A stretch of 64,000 bases of DNA. It comes from Nemertoderma westbladi. Its lineage: Eukaryota; Xenacoelomorpha; Nemertodermatida; Nemertodermatidae. Every line of letters starts with the position of its first letter. Position 1 is the first letter of the stretch. The notes below the pieces were generated by a model. That model ran no database searches and was not told the DNA's origin. It saw only the letters and a list, made by a program, of their open reading frames with translations. Both the position numbers and the translations under genes were made by a program. Positions 25,633 through 36,400 of this stretch are shown piece after piece. The stretch lies in contig JAUCBJ010001086.1 in the NCBI GenBank assembly GCA_032718475.1, positions 1-64,000 on the forward strand, read 5' to 3'.

Positions 25633-25644
25633 TAGCAACGCAAC
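25633..25644. repeat. Probable target-site duplication of LINE-A copy E (5' side)
   Basis: The word tagcaacgcaac compares with tagcaacgaaac at 28494-28505, an 11 of 12 match. Confidence 0.7.
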
Positions 25645-27116
25645 ACTCTTAGTGCAGTGGGTGTTCAAGAGCACCGAATGCAGATTGGACAGACTGATGA
25701 GGTTCTGATTAAGGACATGGGGGCAGTTGGCGACTCGCCCTCGCTTCAGCAGATGATAGTGGCAATGGTGGAATTGGTCTATTGATGAATCCAACTGCAC
25801 ATGCAGCATTGGACAAAATAGACCAAATCTCTAACCGCATCATCCGTTGCCACTTCTCATGTTCTGGAAGACTGGCTAAGAAGTTTCCTAAGGTGGTTCT
25901 GATTGTGTGCTACTCTCCAACTAGTGTTGCCCCTGTAGAGGAGGTGGAAAATTTCTACTAGAATCTACAAGCAGCTACTGATGGAGTGGATCAGCATGCA
26001 TTCTTAACATTCCTGGGAGACTTTAATGCAAGTCTGCATCAATTACCTACATCGCCCTCGGTCTATAGCAATAGTGTTAACCGAAATTCCATCCATCTTC
26101 AGGATTTTATCTCTGGAAATGGATTGTTTTCGGCTGGAACCCAGTTTAAAAAGCGAACTGGAAAGCTATGGACTCATAGTGGACCCAGTGGTCACAAGTC
26201 CCAGATAGACCATATCCTGTTTCGTAGGAAATACAGGAGCTCTATACAAGACTGTAATGCATTTACACTACGACCCTTCTCCAGTGATCACCGCCTTATT
26301 GTGGCCAAGGTAAAACTTAGTCTGCGTGCTAGCAGAACAACGAAATCTGCCTTGCCGCGGCATGACTGGTCCTCTCTGTTGCAACAGCCAAGTGTGAGAT
26401 CCAGCTTCACACTACAGCTGAGCAACAGGTATGAGGCTCTTGCCTCTGAGGCGGCAGATCACTGTGAGGGCTATACTGCCTTCACAGAGGCAGTTAAGTT
26501 AGCAGCTGCAGAAACAGTTCCTGTATACCCTCGAAACAGGAAACGGGCCCCCTGGACTGACAACAAAATTCAGAAGTGCCGAAATGACCTCTACAAGGCG
26601 CAGAAAGAGTCCCGACTCAAACAGACTACAGCGACCAAGAATGCAGTTAAGGCTGCATCTAGGTCCCTGAACTGAACAGGCAGTACTCTGTTAATTTACA
26701 GGAGCTAATAAACCAACAGGTTGATGCCATCAATTATGCTGATGCAATCATCCCAGGCATGGAGATCGATCAACTTGCTTGCTGGTCGAAAAAGCCAACC
26801 AACCACCAAGGTTAAGGCTGAATCACCAGCCGATCGCCTCAACGGTTGGAAGGCCCACTTTGAAAAGCTCCTCAATAATGACAGGGTATTGCCTGATAAC
26901 TTTATAGAAGTAAAAGTGTCTGAGTCTGTACTCCCAGATATTCCCATTGGTGATATCTCCTTTGCAGAAGTGAAGGCTGCTGCAAAGAGCATTAAGACCA
27001 ATCGTGCCAGTGGAGTAGAAGGTGTTCCCCCTGAGGTCTTTAAAATACCTGAGTGTTTAAAGCTCATCTATCCCATCATAGTAGACATGTACCGAACAAC
27101 AAGAGTCCCACAATAA
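25645..27116 (+). pseudogene. LINE-A endonuclease and linker region, broken
   Basis: An APE-type endonuclease nicks target DNA for retrotransposition. The visible order is GVQEHR (25660, catalytic Glu), SGNGGIGLLMNPTAHAALD after a frame change (about 25755), CYSPTSV (25912), a stop near 25960, GDFNASLHQ (26020), QIDHILF (26196) and SSDHRLIV (26281, the catalytic Asp-His pair). All main catalytic residues are still present. The linker continues to 27116 with two compensating frameshifts around 26675-26780. An in-frame TAA at 27114-27116 immediately precedes the next Met codon, so a single nonsense change separates this part from the RT ORF. Confidence 0.85.
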
Positions 27117-28448
27117 ATGAAAACAAATAAGTTGGTGCCAGTTCCCAAGAAGGGCAACCTAACACTCTATGGTTCTTTTCGGGTAATCTCATTTATCTCG
27201 ATTGCTGCAAAGCTATACAATAGAATTCTATTAAATCACATCAGGGATCCCATTGAGAGACTGCTCCATGGAAATCAGAATGGGTTCCGTAAAGGTCGTG
27301 GTACCATGGAGCCCATTTTGGCTGTTATCTTTGTTGACTTCTTCAAGGCTTTTGATTCAGTCTCCCGCTCACGTATGTTCAGCATACTTTCATTATATGG
27401 GATTCCTGATGAAATTATTGCAGCAATCAGATCAGTATACGATGGTTCGACAACATTTGTGTCTGCTGTTGACGGTAACACAGAACCATTTAAAGTGTTA
27501 TGGGGCGTCCTCCAGGGAGACACACTTGCACCATTCTTGTTCATAATTGTTGTTGACTATGTTCTACGCATGACCTTAGATCATCACAATGATGATGGGG
27601 TGATGATAACTCCACCTACTGGCTCCAGAAGTCGCGGAAATCCTGCCAAGTACCTAACTGATCTAGACTTTGCTGATGACTTAGGAGTACTCTCAGAATC
27701 ACTAGAGGGAGCCCAACGGCTCCTCAGCTCATTAGAACATGCTGCTTCTAGTGTTGGTCTTTTTATTTACTCCAGAAAGACCAAAATTTTGACAGTTAAC
27801 TTTGAAAGTCCTCAGCAAGTCTCTGATCGGATGAGCATAAGCTCAAAAGATGGTATGCTTGAACATGTGGATGACTTCTGTTACCTGGGATCATGGATCC
27901 GGAAGTCAGGTGAGGACCTTCGAATACATAAGGGAAATGCATGGGCAGCCTTGAATAGGCTTTCCAGGATTTGGAAGTCACCGAGAATTAATCGGAAACT
28001 TAAGGTCCGAATATTTAGAGCAGCAGTAGTTCCAGTACTCCTCTATGGGAGTCCATGCTGGGCTCTAACTGCTGAGGACACCAAATCTCTGGATGGCACA
28101 TTCACAAGAATGCTACGCCGGGTTCATTGTGTCAAGTACAATGCACACATCTCCAACCAGACACTATATAACATTGGAGGTGTCTCATTGGTTCCCCCAA
28201 GCTTGACACTAGAACAAAATCGCCTCCGCTTTGCAGGACATTGCTTTCGCCGTGAGGACCAGCCAGTGCATAATCTTGTACTTTGGCAGCCTCATGGAGT
28301 GAATAAGCATGGTGGACAGCCCATGACTTTCTTGAGACGCATCTTAAAGGACACAGGCCTTGAAGATGCGGATGATCTAGCAAATGTCATGGGTGATAAG
28401 GAGTTGTGGCGGTGCAATTTTGTCGATAAGCCGGCACAGCATTCTTAA
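27117..28448 (+). CDS. LINE-A reverse transcriptase/C-terminal ORF, 443 aa, uninterrupted
   Basis: This is the longest open frame of the family. Residues 1-60 are RT fingers (KKGNLTLYGSFRV, SIAAKLYNRILLNHIRDP). Motif A follows (VDFFKAFDS), then the QG block (GVLQGDTLAPFLF) and the FADD catalytic box at about residue 185. The thumb and a C-terminal domain come next, with WALTAEDTKSLDGTFTRML, RFAGHCFRRED and LRRILKDTGLEDADD. Compared with copies C and D, a 17-residue segment (LRRIIEELSKKKDRHLV in copy D) just before motif A is missing by an in-frame 51-bp deletion, so activity is doubtful. The Met at 27117 is internal to the ancestral ORF, being preceded by an in-frame stop. Confidence 0.85.
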   Translation: MKTNKLVPVPKKGNLTLYGSFRVISFISIAAKLYNRILLNHIRDPIERLLHGNQNGFRKGRGTMEPILAVIFVDFFKAFDSVSRSRMFSILSLYGIPDEIIAAIRSVYDGSTTFVSAVDGNTEPFKVLWGVLQGDTLAPFLFIIVVDYVLRMTLDHHNDDGVMITPPTGSRSRGNPAKYLTDLDFADDLGVLSESLEGAQRLLSSLEHAASSVGLFIYSRKTKILTVNFESPQQVSDRMSISSKDGMLEHVDDFCYLGSWIRKSGEDLRIHKGNAWAALNRLSRIWKSPRINRKLKVRIFRAAVVPVLLYGSPCWALTAEDTKSLDGTFTRMLRRVHCVKYNAHISNQTLYNIGGVSLVPPSLTLEQNRLRFAGHCFRREDQPVHNLVLWQPHGVNKHGGQPMTFLRRILKDTGLEDADDLANVMGDKELWRCNFVDKPAQHS

Positions 28449-28493
28449 AAATGCAGCTGCAATGCAGCATGCCGATCCTAGTAGTAGTAGTAG

Positions 28494-28505
28494 TAGCAAC
28501 GAAAC
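28494..28505. repeat. Probable target-site duplication of LINE-A copy E (tail side)
   Basis: The word tagcaacgaaac follows the TAG run directly, so the first TAG may belong to the tail or to the target. Confidence 0.65.
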
Positions 28506-28770
28506 ATATTACTTTTGTCTTGGGATTCCCATAAATTCTTGCAATCATGATCCCGGAACTCATAGATTCTATGTTGCTTAGGGTGTTCAGTGCAAATAGA
28601 TGGCAAGTCTTCATGACAAATCCGATGTTCTTGGATACCGATGATTTTGATGTTATATTCTATTGCCATAGCTATGATTATGATATACCCCTGTTTACTA
28701 TGCATTTTCAGAGCGTTTACTTTTATTGTAGCATTATTTACTGTCTTCTTACATTTCAACTGGTTGATTC
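28506..28770 (-). pseudogene. LINE-C endonuclease fragment, upstream half
   Basis: The reverse strand reads KGYIIIIAMAIEYN-like residues then IKIIGIQEHR (about 28665-28620). This is the N-terminal active-site Glu block of an APE LINE endonuclease. After a frame change, SSGIMIARIYGNPKTKVICF (about 28555-28500) follows, the strand that precedes the CYSPTN motif. The reading stops at the insertion of LINE-A copy E and resumes at 25632 with the residues expected next. No 5' end is defined. Confidence 0.75.
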
Positions 28771-29372
28771 TTTTTTCTTCTCTATCTTCTGCATCTCTGC
28801 GTCCTATTTTTTTTTTAATAGATGGTCTAATGATTTTGAATAGATGGAAGATGTTCTAAAGTGTCGGACTATTCGAAGTAAGCAGCTGGTTAAAGACACA
28901 GGGAGTAAAGAAACTGGAAGTAAACATACATGAAGTAAAGACACAGGAAGTAATGAACTTTTGCATTCGTGGGAGGTCTCTAGAGACACGTAACACTATA
29001 ATTATTGTAAACAGTATAATATATACATACATTATAAATACATATTATTGTGAATAAAGCGAACAACCTATTTGTTGCAGCAGATGTTTTCTGCTGGCTT
29101 TCCGAAATACATTCCTGCTACTTATGAATATGTATAAGCTCATAAAACTCACTCAATCATCTGCCATCGCTTCCAGTTACGCATATAACAAATTGTATGA
29201 TGAACCCATGTCAAACAAGCAGGCTATTTAACATATATCAGTAGATCAGGGAGGCCCTTACTTCCTTCCTTCCTTCCTAATATACTACTCATTATATCCC
29301 ATTATTTCTCATTGGATATTTATTTTGAATGCAAAATCAATGAATATAAGTTGAATATATATTCATTCACCT
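28771..29372. other. Noncoding stretch
   Basis: No gene is supported. A short CTTCC run lies at 29260-29280. The segment at 28880-28960 has loose repeats of ggaagtaaa-type words. Confidence 0.45.
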
Positions 29373-29479
29373 TTAACCCCTTCAGTACGGGAAACAGAGA
29401 CAATTTACACCCCAGAACCGGGTAAAATTCAAACCAAAATTCAAATTTCACACCATTACGTCTCATGGCATATCAAATG

Positions 29480-29548
29480 AATGGCTCATCAGATATAATC
29501 TGATGAGCCGTTCATAATATATATTCCATCAGATATAATCTGATGGAA
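29480..29548. repeat. Two adjacent palindromes near the left piggyBac end
   Basis: Two inverted words share a catcagatataatctgatg core. One is at about 29485-29508, flanked by ggct/agcc, and one at about 29526-29546, flanked by ttc/gaa. They could form tandem hairpins or bind transposase. Confidence 0.7.
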
Positions 29549-29559
29549 TTCATATAAAT

Positions 29560-30300
29560 TGATTTAGAAATTTCAAACTTGTTTTTTTCGGCGGGTGCCA
29601 ATTTTTGGTGCCAGCACCAAATTTTGAAATATGTCAATTTTGTAAATTGATTGTGTGAAACTTGTTTTTTACGCAATTGGGGTTTTTGGTGTTCTGGTTT
29701 CAATGAAATATATACGAGTTGCACCAAGCGTATCAAACTTGTATTTTTCGGTGGTGGGTGCATATTTTGGTGCTAGCACGAAATTTTAAAATCCATTCAA
29801 TTGATAAAATTGTTTGTGACAATTTATGTCTTGCGTTTTAGAGGTTTATGGCTATTCTGAATTGAATGGAATATATAATTTTCGAACTAGGCATCTCAAA
29901 CGTGTATTTTTCGGAAGTGGGTGCAAAATGTGGTGCTAGCACCAAATTTGGAAAACCATCAAATATATAAATTGATTGTGTCACCTTGTTTCTTGCGTTA
30001 TAGGGGTTTGTGAGGGTTCTGAATTCAATGGAATCAGTAAAAATTTCATAAGAGTTTTCAAACTTGTATTTTTCGCCGGTGGGTGAAAATTGTTGTGCCA
30101 GCACCAAATTTTGGAAAATAAGCAAATTGATCAGTTGATAGTATCATATTGTTTATTGCGTTATACGGGTTTATGAGGGTCCTGAATCCGATGGAATCAA
30201 TAAAAACAGCACTGGACATCGCAAACTTGTACTTGTTGGTGATGGGTACGAAATTTGGTGCTAGCACCAAAATTTGCCAAATTCCGCCGAAAAATACAAG
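29560..30300. repeat. Tandem repeat, about 163-bp unit, five copies
   Basis: The palindromic core ggtgc(c/t)agcacc, flanked by aaatt-rich words, recurs at about 29607, 29771, 29933, 30094 and 30256, giving spacings of 161-164 bp. Each unit also has aaacttgtatttttcgg before the core and a ttgtttcttgcgttata-like word after it. The same unit builds the large inverted repeat at 43.9-46.7 kb. Confidence 0.85.
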
Positions 30301-30364
30301 TAGCAATGATGGGGCATTTCAGAAATGTATTCCATTAGAATCAGCGCCCTAGAAAACCTGAAAA

Positions 30365-30500
30365 TGTGAATTTATGTGAATTTATCTGATATATTGAAGC
30401 CTACCTTCTTGAACCAGATATGGCTCTTTCTAACAGGGTTGTATGCAGATATATATTGGTCTTGACGATCAACTCCACCCATGTTCCGGTTATACTCCTC
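30365..30500 (-). pseudogene. piggyBac transposase fragment, region after the catalytic core
   Basis: The reverse strand from about 30494 reads YNRNMGGVDRQDQYISAYNP then VRKSHIWFKKVGFN and stops near 30370. MGGVDR-DQ is the conserved block carrying the last catalytic Asp region in piggyBac/PGBD transposases. It directly follows the N-terminal fragment, so several hundred codons are missing between them. It is a relic. Confidence 0.85.
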
Positions 30501-30840
30501 AATATGTCAGAAACAGTTTACCGTAATCTACAGGCCCAAAGTCATCGCCGTCAGAAACTCCCGTAACTTTCCAACCAGGTTTACCGGTAAATACACAGGG
30601 GTGATCACTCGCATAACTGTCTGCATTAGGAGAAATAAACACAAACTCACTAGGACCACTAGTTGCTGTCTCCTCGCTAGTTGTTGTCTCCTCGTCATCG
30701 CCAGTATCCGATTCATCTCCTTCAACACTTCCTTCCTCGTCATCTCCTTCGAGGCCATCTTCACTACCACTATCAACAGTCTCAAACCCGTAGTAACTTA
30801 CAGGTCTAGTTTTTCGCTTAGGCCTACTGCTGTCACTCAT
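30499..30840 (-). pseudogene. piggyBac transposase N-terminal fragment
   Basis: From the ATG at 30840-30838 the frame reads MSDSSRPKRKTRPVSYYGFE, then a strongly acidic Ser/Asp/Glu/Thr-rich stretch, and ends at 30499 with DYGKLFLTY. A short basic start followed by an acidic region is usual for piggyBac-family transposases. The longer in-frame extension to 30960 crosses a hairpin and is not chosen. All catalytic Asp motifs expected from the middle of the protein are absent, and the following MGGVDR block is in a different frame. Confidence 0.7.
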
Positions 30841-30942
30841 CAGTATAGAACTGTATAGAATGCAGTGTAGGCTACAGTATACAGTATATCCTACCGATTC
30901 CAGTATTCCATTAGTCAACTTAAAGCCTATTGAACTTGGTAT

Positions 30943-31004
30943 TTTAAATCTCCCGCGCACTATATAAGTTATAGGAGGCTTCTATAGTGCGCGGGAGGTT
31001 TAAA
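30943..31004. promoter_or_regulatory. Inverted repeat upstream of the transposase start, with TATA-like word
   Basis: The arms 30943-30964 and 30983-31004 are complementary apart from one position and contain ctcccgcgcactata. The location just upstream of the transposase N-terminus suggests a promoter or transposase-binding element, which is inferred. Confidence 0.55.
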
Positions 31005-31134
31005 TTACTAAGTTTCTGTCACCGGGTGAATGTCAAGACTGGTTAAAATGCATTGAACTTATGACGAGTGCATGCTCGTCACCGTGGTGGTAGTGATGAC
31101 GAGCACCCGCTCGTCCCCGTACTGAAGGGGTTAA

Positions 31135-31894
31135 TAGAAAACCTAGATTCCTTATTTTATATTCCAAATTCTGCAAATAATTTAATTCAAAACATTTATA
31201 CAAAGAAATTAGTTTCGTTTTGATGGGCCATACATCATCCTTAATTTGAGTCATAGCAAACAAACACTGGGTAGTTTTTGTGTGGTGGTTGTACAGTACA
31301 GTACTAAAATATAGATTTACTTCCTTTGTGTGGCTACAGCACCAGGTTGTGGTACTGAGTCGAACTAATCCAGTCCGATGAAGTTAAACGACTTGGTGCT
31401 TACATAACACCCAATACAACCCAGAGACCTAGTCAAGCAGATGGTATCGCAAGCCTGGGTGTTATGGGATTGATCGATACAATATCAAGAAAGAAGCTAG
31501 AAAGTACATCCCCTATCCAAGACAACATAAGGGACTGAGGAACAGACAAAACACAAGACCCTTGGAGCTTAATCTGCATTCAATGAGAGGTAAGATAACA
31601 GGTGATGATGATGTTCGGAATTACCCAATGTCACTGAAGGAGAAAAAAATAATGAAGCACTGAGTAGATATAGTCACACATACTAGCAACACCCAACACA
31701 TAAAGGAGTTTGATAATGACTGCCGCTCGAGTCGCAACAGATTCTGGTGCACTAAATTCAGGAGAACAGTGTTGCTATGACTGTCTATGACTGCATAGGG
31801 ACCAACTTTTCTCTAACTATATGGGGCGATTCAACATAAAGAGCTCTCCTAGCCAATAATTTACATTAGAACCTCAACATGAATCCTTTGGGAA
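31135..31894. other. Unassigned, possibly part of a decayed LINE
   Basis: No boundaries are visible. A stem of about 10 bp (ataacaccca near 31403, complement near 31457) flanks 31410-31455. A reading of SRNRFWCTKFRRT near 31725-31765 looks LINE-like but is too short to assign. Confidence 0.35.
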
Positions 31895-32620
31895 ATTAGT
31901 AAAGGCAGGTGTTGTGGATAGTGTCATAAAGTCCCTCAACAAAGTTAAAACTTCAGATAGCAATTTTGTAAGGCCGAACATCTGCTTTATGGTTAGACAA
32001 GAGAACTCCATGGTAATGACTTTAAGAAGACACATTATGTAGTATGCCCGTTCTTAGCACGAGAAGATATGGGGAAACCAGAAAACATAGGCACTGAAAA
32101 TAGTGAAAAGTTACAGGCTGTCTCAAAATGTATATACTTAGGGTTTCCACTTCAAGACAAACCATATGTGACTACTGTACAAGGAAGATATGGATGAATA
32201 CAACCAGGATTATTACATGAGGTTTGGCTTGTGATGATGTGTCATTTGATATCACTGCTTTGGTATGGGGTGCCATCTCTGCTCCTTCAATACTATATGG
32301 GTCTTATATCATTGAGGGGGCACTAGGCGAAGGCATTGGCCGGACCTGGCATAAAGCACAGCGCTCATTGATATGCAAGGGGAACTATATATCGAACAGT
32401 GTACTGCAGGCTCTATTTGATGAACCAATATTCTCAACGACGATGGGTAGAGTATCAAAAGCGAGGATAATATACTCCTGCTTTAACTCTGGTAACATGA
32501 AGGTTTATGGAATGTTTGGACGTGTTCTTGCTCAACATTTTGCAGGTCAAATGTCTGTGCCGCTGTTTTCGGACTACTCTGCAGGAGGCTCTGGAAGCTT
32601 GGTTTGCCACGACTGAAAAC
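31895..32620 (+). pseudogene. Decayed LINE-like fragment (post-RT region)
   Basis: SEKLQAVSKCIYLGFPLQDK (about 32100-32160) resembles the KYLG-block that follows the RT catalytic box in LINEs. The frame 32224-32616 contains ALVWGAISAPSILYGSYII then a Gln/Arg-rich helix and VSKARIIYSCFNSG, which matches the LLYG-type segment that follows. A frameshift separates the two. The family is not LINE-A, -B or -C. The assignment rests on short motifs. Confidence 0.45.
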
Positions 32621-33125
32621 TCTTGTAACTGGACGATCATTCAACGGATTGGGGGGATAGATGAGTTATGCTTTATGGACCAGATACGCTAATTATATAT
32701 CACGAACATGCTCTATAAAACTGGTACACAGTTTGCAGTCAGGAGGGAGTGCATTCAAGAGCTTTATCGCCTCCAGGATCACAAAGCTTTAGACTAAACT
32801 ATTAAAGATCTTGCTGTTTTTTAATTTATATGATTTGATTTTAGCATAATAATTTTTATATATATATAAATTTATGGTGTATATTTATATGCCTAATTTT
32901 ATAATATATATTTTATTTAATTGTAATAAAGCACTATAAATAATATGGCACTACAGCTATGACCTAAGTGTTCCCGTTCACCTATCTGCATATATTATTA
33001 TAATGCCGATACTGATATTATACGATACCGATTAGATGATACCGGTACTAATATTTTTATTATTATACTACAGTATTGTTGTTAATTCTGTATCGGATTG
33101 TGTCAGTACAGCAGTACGAGTACAT
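32621..33125. other. Noncoding stretch
   Basis: This is AT-rich. It could be the first part of the intron of the reverse-strand exon to its right. No second exon is recognised. Confidence 0.4.
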
Positions 33126-33127
33126 AC

Positions 33128-33439
33128 CTGCGGATTATCATGTGAAAGAGTAAAGTTGAAGGTTATATTAACTCCTCTGTGGCAGTTCCTATCGTTTACA
33201 TCTCGTACAACATTCTGCAAAGTGGTCACGTGACCAGAGTACGCCTCCATCGATTTATTAACGGAGTCTTTGATTGGGAACACAGCACACAGGGCCACCT
33301 GTTTGGCGGTGGCACAAGCCGTCCACTTTTCGTCGGGTACTGGTTCCACAATGAACTGGGCGTGGTAGATAGGAGAACATGTTAGTATTAATAGGACAAT
33401 GAGGTGGTGGAAGTATGTAGGAGGATAAAGGAGTACCAT
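33128..33439 (-). CDS. Candidate first coding exon of a secreted or membrane receptor
   Basis: The ATG at 33439-33437 opens a frame whose first ~27 residues form a classical signal peptide: a short polar start, then the hydrophobic LIVLLILTC, with a likely cleavage site after about residue 27 (IYHAQ). The mature part has Cys at 42, 51 and 86, an NITFNF N-glycosylation sequon, and ends at DNPQ (residue 104). The last codon is followed by a consensus splice donor, CAG|GTATGT, at 33130-33122, leaving phase 0. The stretch SGHVTTLQNVVRDVND resembles the start of periplasmic-binding-like (ANF-type) ligand-binding domains of receptors, a tentative resemblance only. Downstream exons would lie at lower coordinates and are not found. 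Confidence 0.55.
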
Positions 33440-36400
33440 TGTAGTGGTTACTAATTGGTGGCGGGTGTCTGTCTAGTTATCCTGTAATGCGTCTTCATAA
33501 TTAATGAACGAATTAATGAAAATGATTAACGCTCAAACAAAGTACCATAAATAATACTTATGAGTTCATGATCTTAAACAATATATTTCTTACAATTACC
33601 ATATTAATTAGTAATTGAATAATGTTATAAATAATCATTAATTAAAAATAATATAGAAATATACTAAATTTTGTATTGTACTAATATTGTAATATTATAA
33701 CTTATAATAATTGTAATATGTACTTAATTTGATACATAAATACATTTATAATAATCTATACTAAATATCATAATATGATGTAACAACCCGCCTTGTACAA
33801 CGCCCGCAGTTTGTTCGATAACTTCCAGTACAACCGTAATCTTCCGAATTGTAGACATCCACTAATTTTTATTCACTCTATCATTACTCAGATTTACTCA
33901 ATAATTAATTAACTTCATTTTAATTATTCCGAATTTATAATGACTTAATGTGGCACGACCGACAAAAATTAAATGTAAGTTGCAAGCGCATGCAATGAAA
34001 TATTCCATGCATTAAGGATGCATGCATCCAGGCATGAATATTGTGTTGTGGACAGCAACTGTTGACGAAATTAGCAATTTTGATAGACATGTGGCTAGCC
34101 AAGGTTGCCAGTATTACTGTTCAGTTTCCATAGTGCGACTTAAATATAAAGAATATATCAATATTTCACTATAATTAAATATTGACAGGAAATAGTAATA
34201 ATAGATTTCAAAAACGATATATTGCAAATTAGGTATAAATATAAGATTTATAGCAAACGCAGTAAATTAATATTTATATTTAATATTTATAATAAATAAT
34301 TATTACCAAATTAATTTATTGTGTAACTGATTATGGAACTGTAACCTATGCTATAATTCCTGTTTATTATTTTAGTTAGAATTACATGCCACTAAAGCCT
34401 GCTCCTTTCCCTCAATTGAAAATTAGTTGGCGAAGATTGGATGCGGGTGTATCTTTCTCGCAGGTAAGTTTGAACCCAATTATTGTATCGATCCATTTGT
34501 GATGCGAAAAATTTAAATTTATTTTGTAGTTCCACATAATTTATTTATTATTGTAAAAATAATACAAATAAATTTGAAACTTTATACTATTACACTCTAT
34601 TCACCTGCAATAACAATAATGTAAATTATTTTTTATCCATTAAATCGGTAGGAGTAATGCCTCACACACGCATCAGACATAATCAGCGGGGTGTCGTATT
34701 CTGGTGCATGTCTACTCCTGGGATGAGATGGAATAAATTGTATTTATGTCAAACTTATTATGTTGTGTGTCTGTTTAGATATCAATTATTTTCATGCTTC
34801 TAATAGTAAAAAAAACCTTACAGGTAAGTCAGTCAAGAGTCAACCTATTTGGGCTCGCTGCTGCCTTTCATGGTACTGGTTGTGCTCATTCTTGCCTTGT
34901 TCGCTCCTGGAACATTAAAGTGGGAGCGACTGCAACTGTTTGGATGTCGTAAAATACACTTGAGGGGCTTTCGCTCAGTCGAAGTATTATAGATGAGCCT
35001 TTTCGTAGCAGTAAAATTAATTAGTGGTCCCTCTGCCCACCGCCGATGAATTAATTATATAAATACATCTACACCTGTATAATTTCTAATTAAGCAATGT
35101 TCTTATGTCACCCCTACCAAATTTCAGAAGAATCTGATGGTTGGTTCTATAATTATACCGATTTCTAGGATTCTAACAATTCACCCTCTAGCGGCCGACA
35201 AAGGAACTATAAAAACTGTCTGTCTGTTCAATTTGTAAATTATTGATAAGATGACACTTTGTGCCAAGTTTAGTTCCATTTCATTAAAGATTGACCTAAT
35301 TATAAGCGTTCAAACATTTCCAATGACACAGTACCTCTAGGAAGTTCAACTATAATTCGTGGCTCGCCCCACGAACCTACTGCCCGAGTGCAATACCTGG
35401 GTATCTTATACTATATCCTTATCCATCAGGGAATTGGTATTACTTTGGGGAGAATTATACACATCTATTTGAAATTATATTAGAATGAAAATAAATTACC
35501 CTAAATTTTTAACTAATTTTCTAACTAAGCTAATTTTTAACATTTAAATATATTAAGTAAAAGTTTATATTATTCTATGTGTTATTGAAAATATAAATTT
35601 TCAGTATCGAATAAACCACATATTTAATAATACTTAGAAGAACCTAAAATAATATTATTTGTTAGTAACAAAGAAGTAGTGGAAATTGCCCACAAATCAG
35701 CTGTCAGATCAACAATGCTGGAAGGCAGTAAGTATAACAATATTACGGTACCGGTATATAAAAAGTCAAGGTAAAAGTTCTCTAAAGGAAGTCAGGATTT
35801 GTTACATTGGAAACTAGCTGTCACATTTAATTTTATTCTTCAAGTTGATATACTCATTTAATACTAAGTTTAGGAACTATATATTCCACAGCATTCCGAT
35901 AAATTTATTCATTAAAGTGGAATGAACCGCTTTAAACATACTATTAATACTGAGTGTCTTCTTAGAGGGCCATCTGTTGTACAAAGTAATATGGTGTAAT
36001 ATGTTCGATAACATGTTGGAAACATAATAATCAGCAATGCATTTAACATTAAGTAACATGTATGTTAACAACAGGCTTAAGTTTCTATACAGAAATATAA
36101 ATCGTTTAACGACTCACGCAAGTTAGTTGCTTTGCTTTTCTCAATACAGTGAGTGTCACATGGACTATGTTTCAAATTCCAATTCATTGGAAAATAGTAA
36201 TATGAAATACATTCATTGGTGATAGGGAAAGAGCAGCAGCCAATAGCCCAAACTATGGGGGAAAAGGGGGTGGGAATTATTTATCAAACGTAAATATTTG
36301 ATATTAATGTATTATGGTCCAATTACTTAAATAAAAAATTCAACAGAGTACGCGATACACACTCTTACAGTACCAGAGCTAGTGCTTCAAACTTCCACCT

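Larger units (their letters stand above)
25645..28493 (+). mobile_element. LINE-A copy E: longest copy, endonuclease to tail
   Basis: This is a non-LTR retrotransposon with, in order, APE endonuclease (25645-26320), linker (26320-27110), RT and C-terminal region (27117-28448), a short 3' untranslated segment and a (TAG)n tail (28478-28493). It begins inside the endonuclease, at the QEHR motif, so the 5' end of the family is not represented in this window. It lies between two halves of an opposite-strand LINE endonuclease and is bounded by a near-perfect 12-bp duplication. Several stops and frameshifts in the first half show it cannot encode the full protein. Confidence 0.9.
29373..31134 (-). 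mobile_element. piggyBac-like transposon, internally deleted
   Basis: The element is bounded by TTAA on both sides (29373-29376 and 31131-31134). It has exact 15-bp terminal inverted repeats, ccccttcagtacggg at 29377-29391 and its complement at 31116-31130. TTAA duplication is the hallmark of piggyBac. Inside, on the reverse strand, lie the start of a transposase and a fragment near its C-terminus, with the catalytic middle missing. The left third is filled by a ~163-bp tandem repeat. Subterminal palindromes gacgagtgcatgctcgtc (31063-31080) and gacgagcacccgctcgtc (31098-31115) lie next to the right end. Confidence 0.88.

Noticed and set aside
31326-31470. Possible 5S rRNA-like segment
   Set aside because: Words around gaagttaaacgacttgg recall the 5S internal region, but the rest of the 5S sequence and its stems cannot be aligned.
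34384-34447. Possible internal exon between a ttttag acceptor and a cag|gtaagt donor
   Set aside because: The upstream words recur near 4226 and 14700 as a dispersed repeat and the open stretch has stop codons with no family resemblance.
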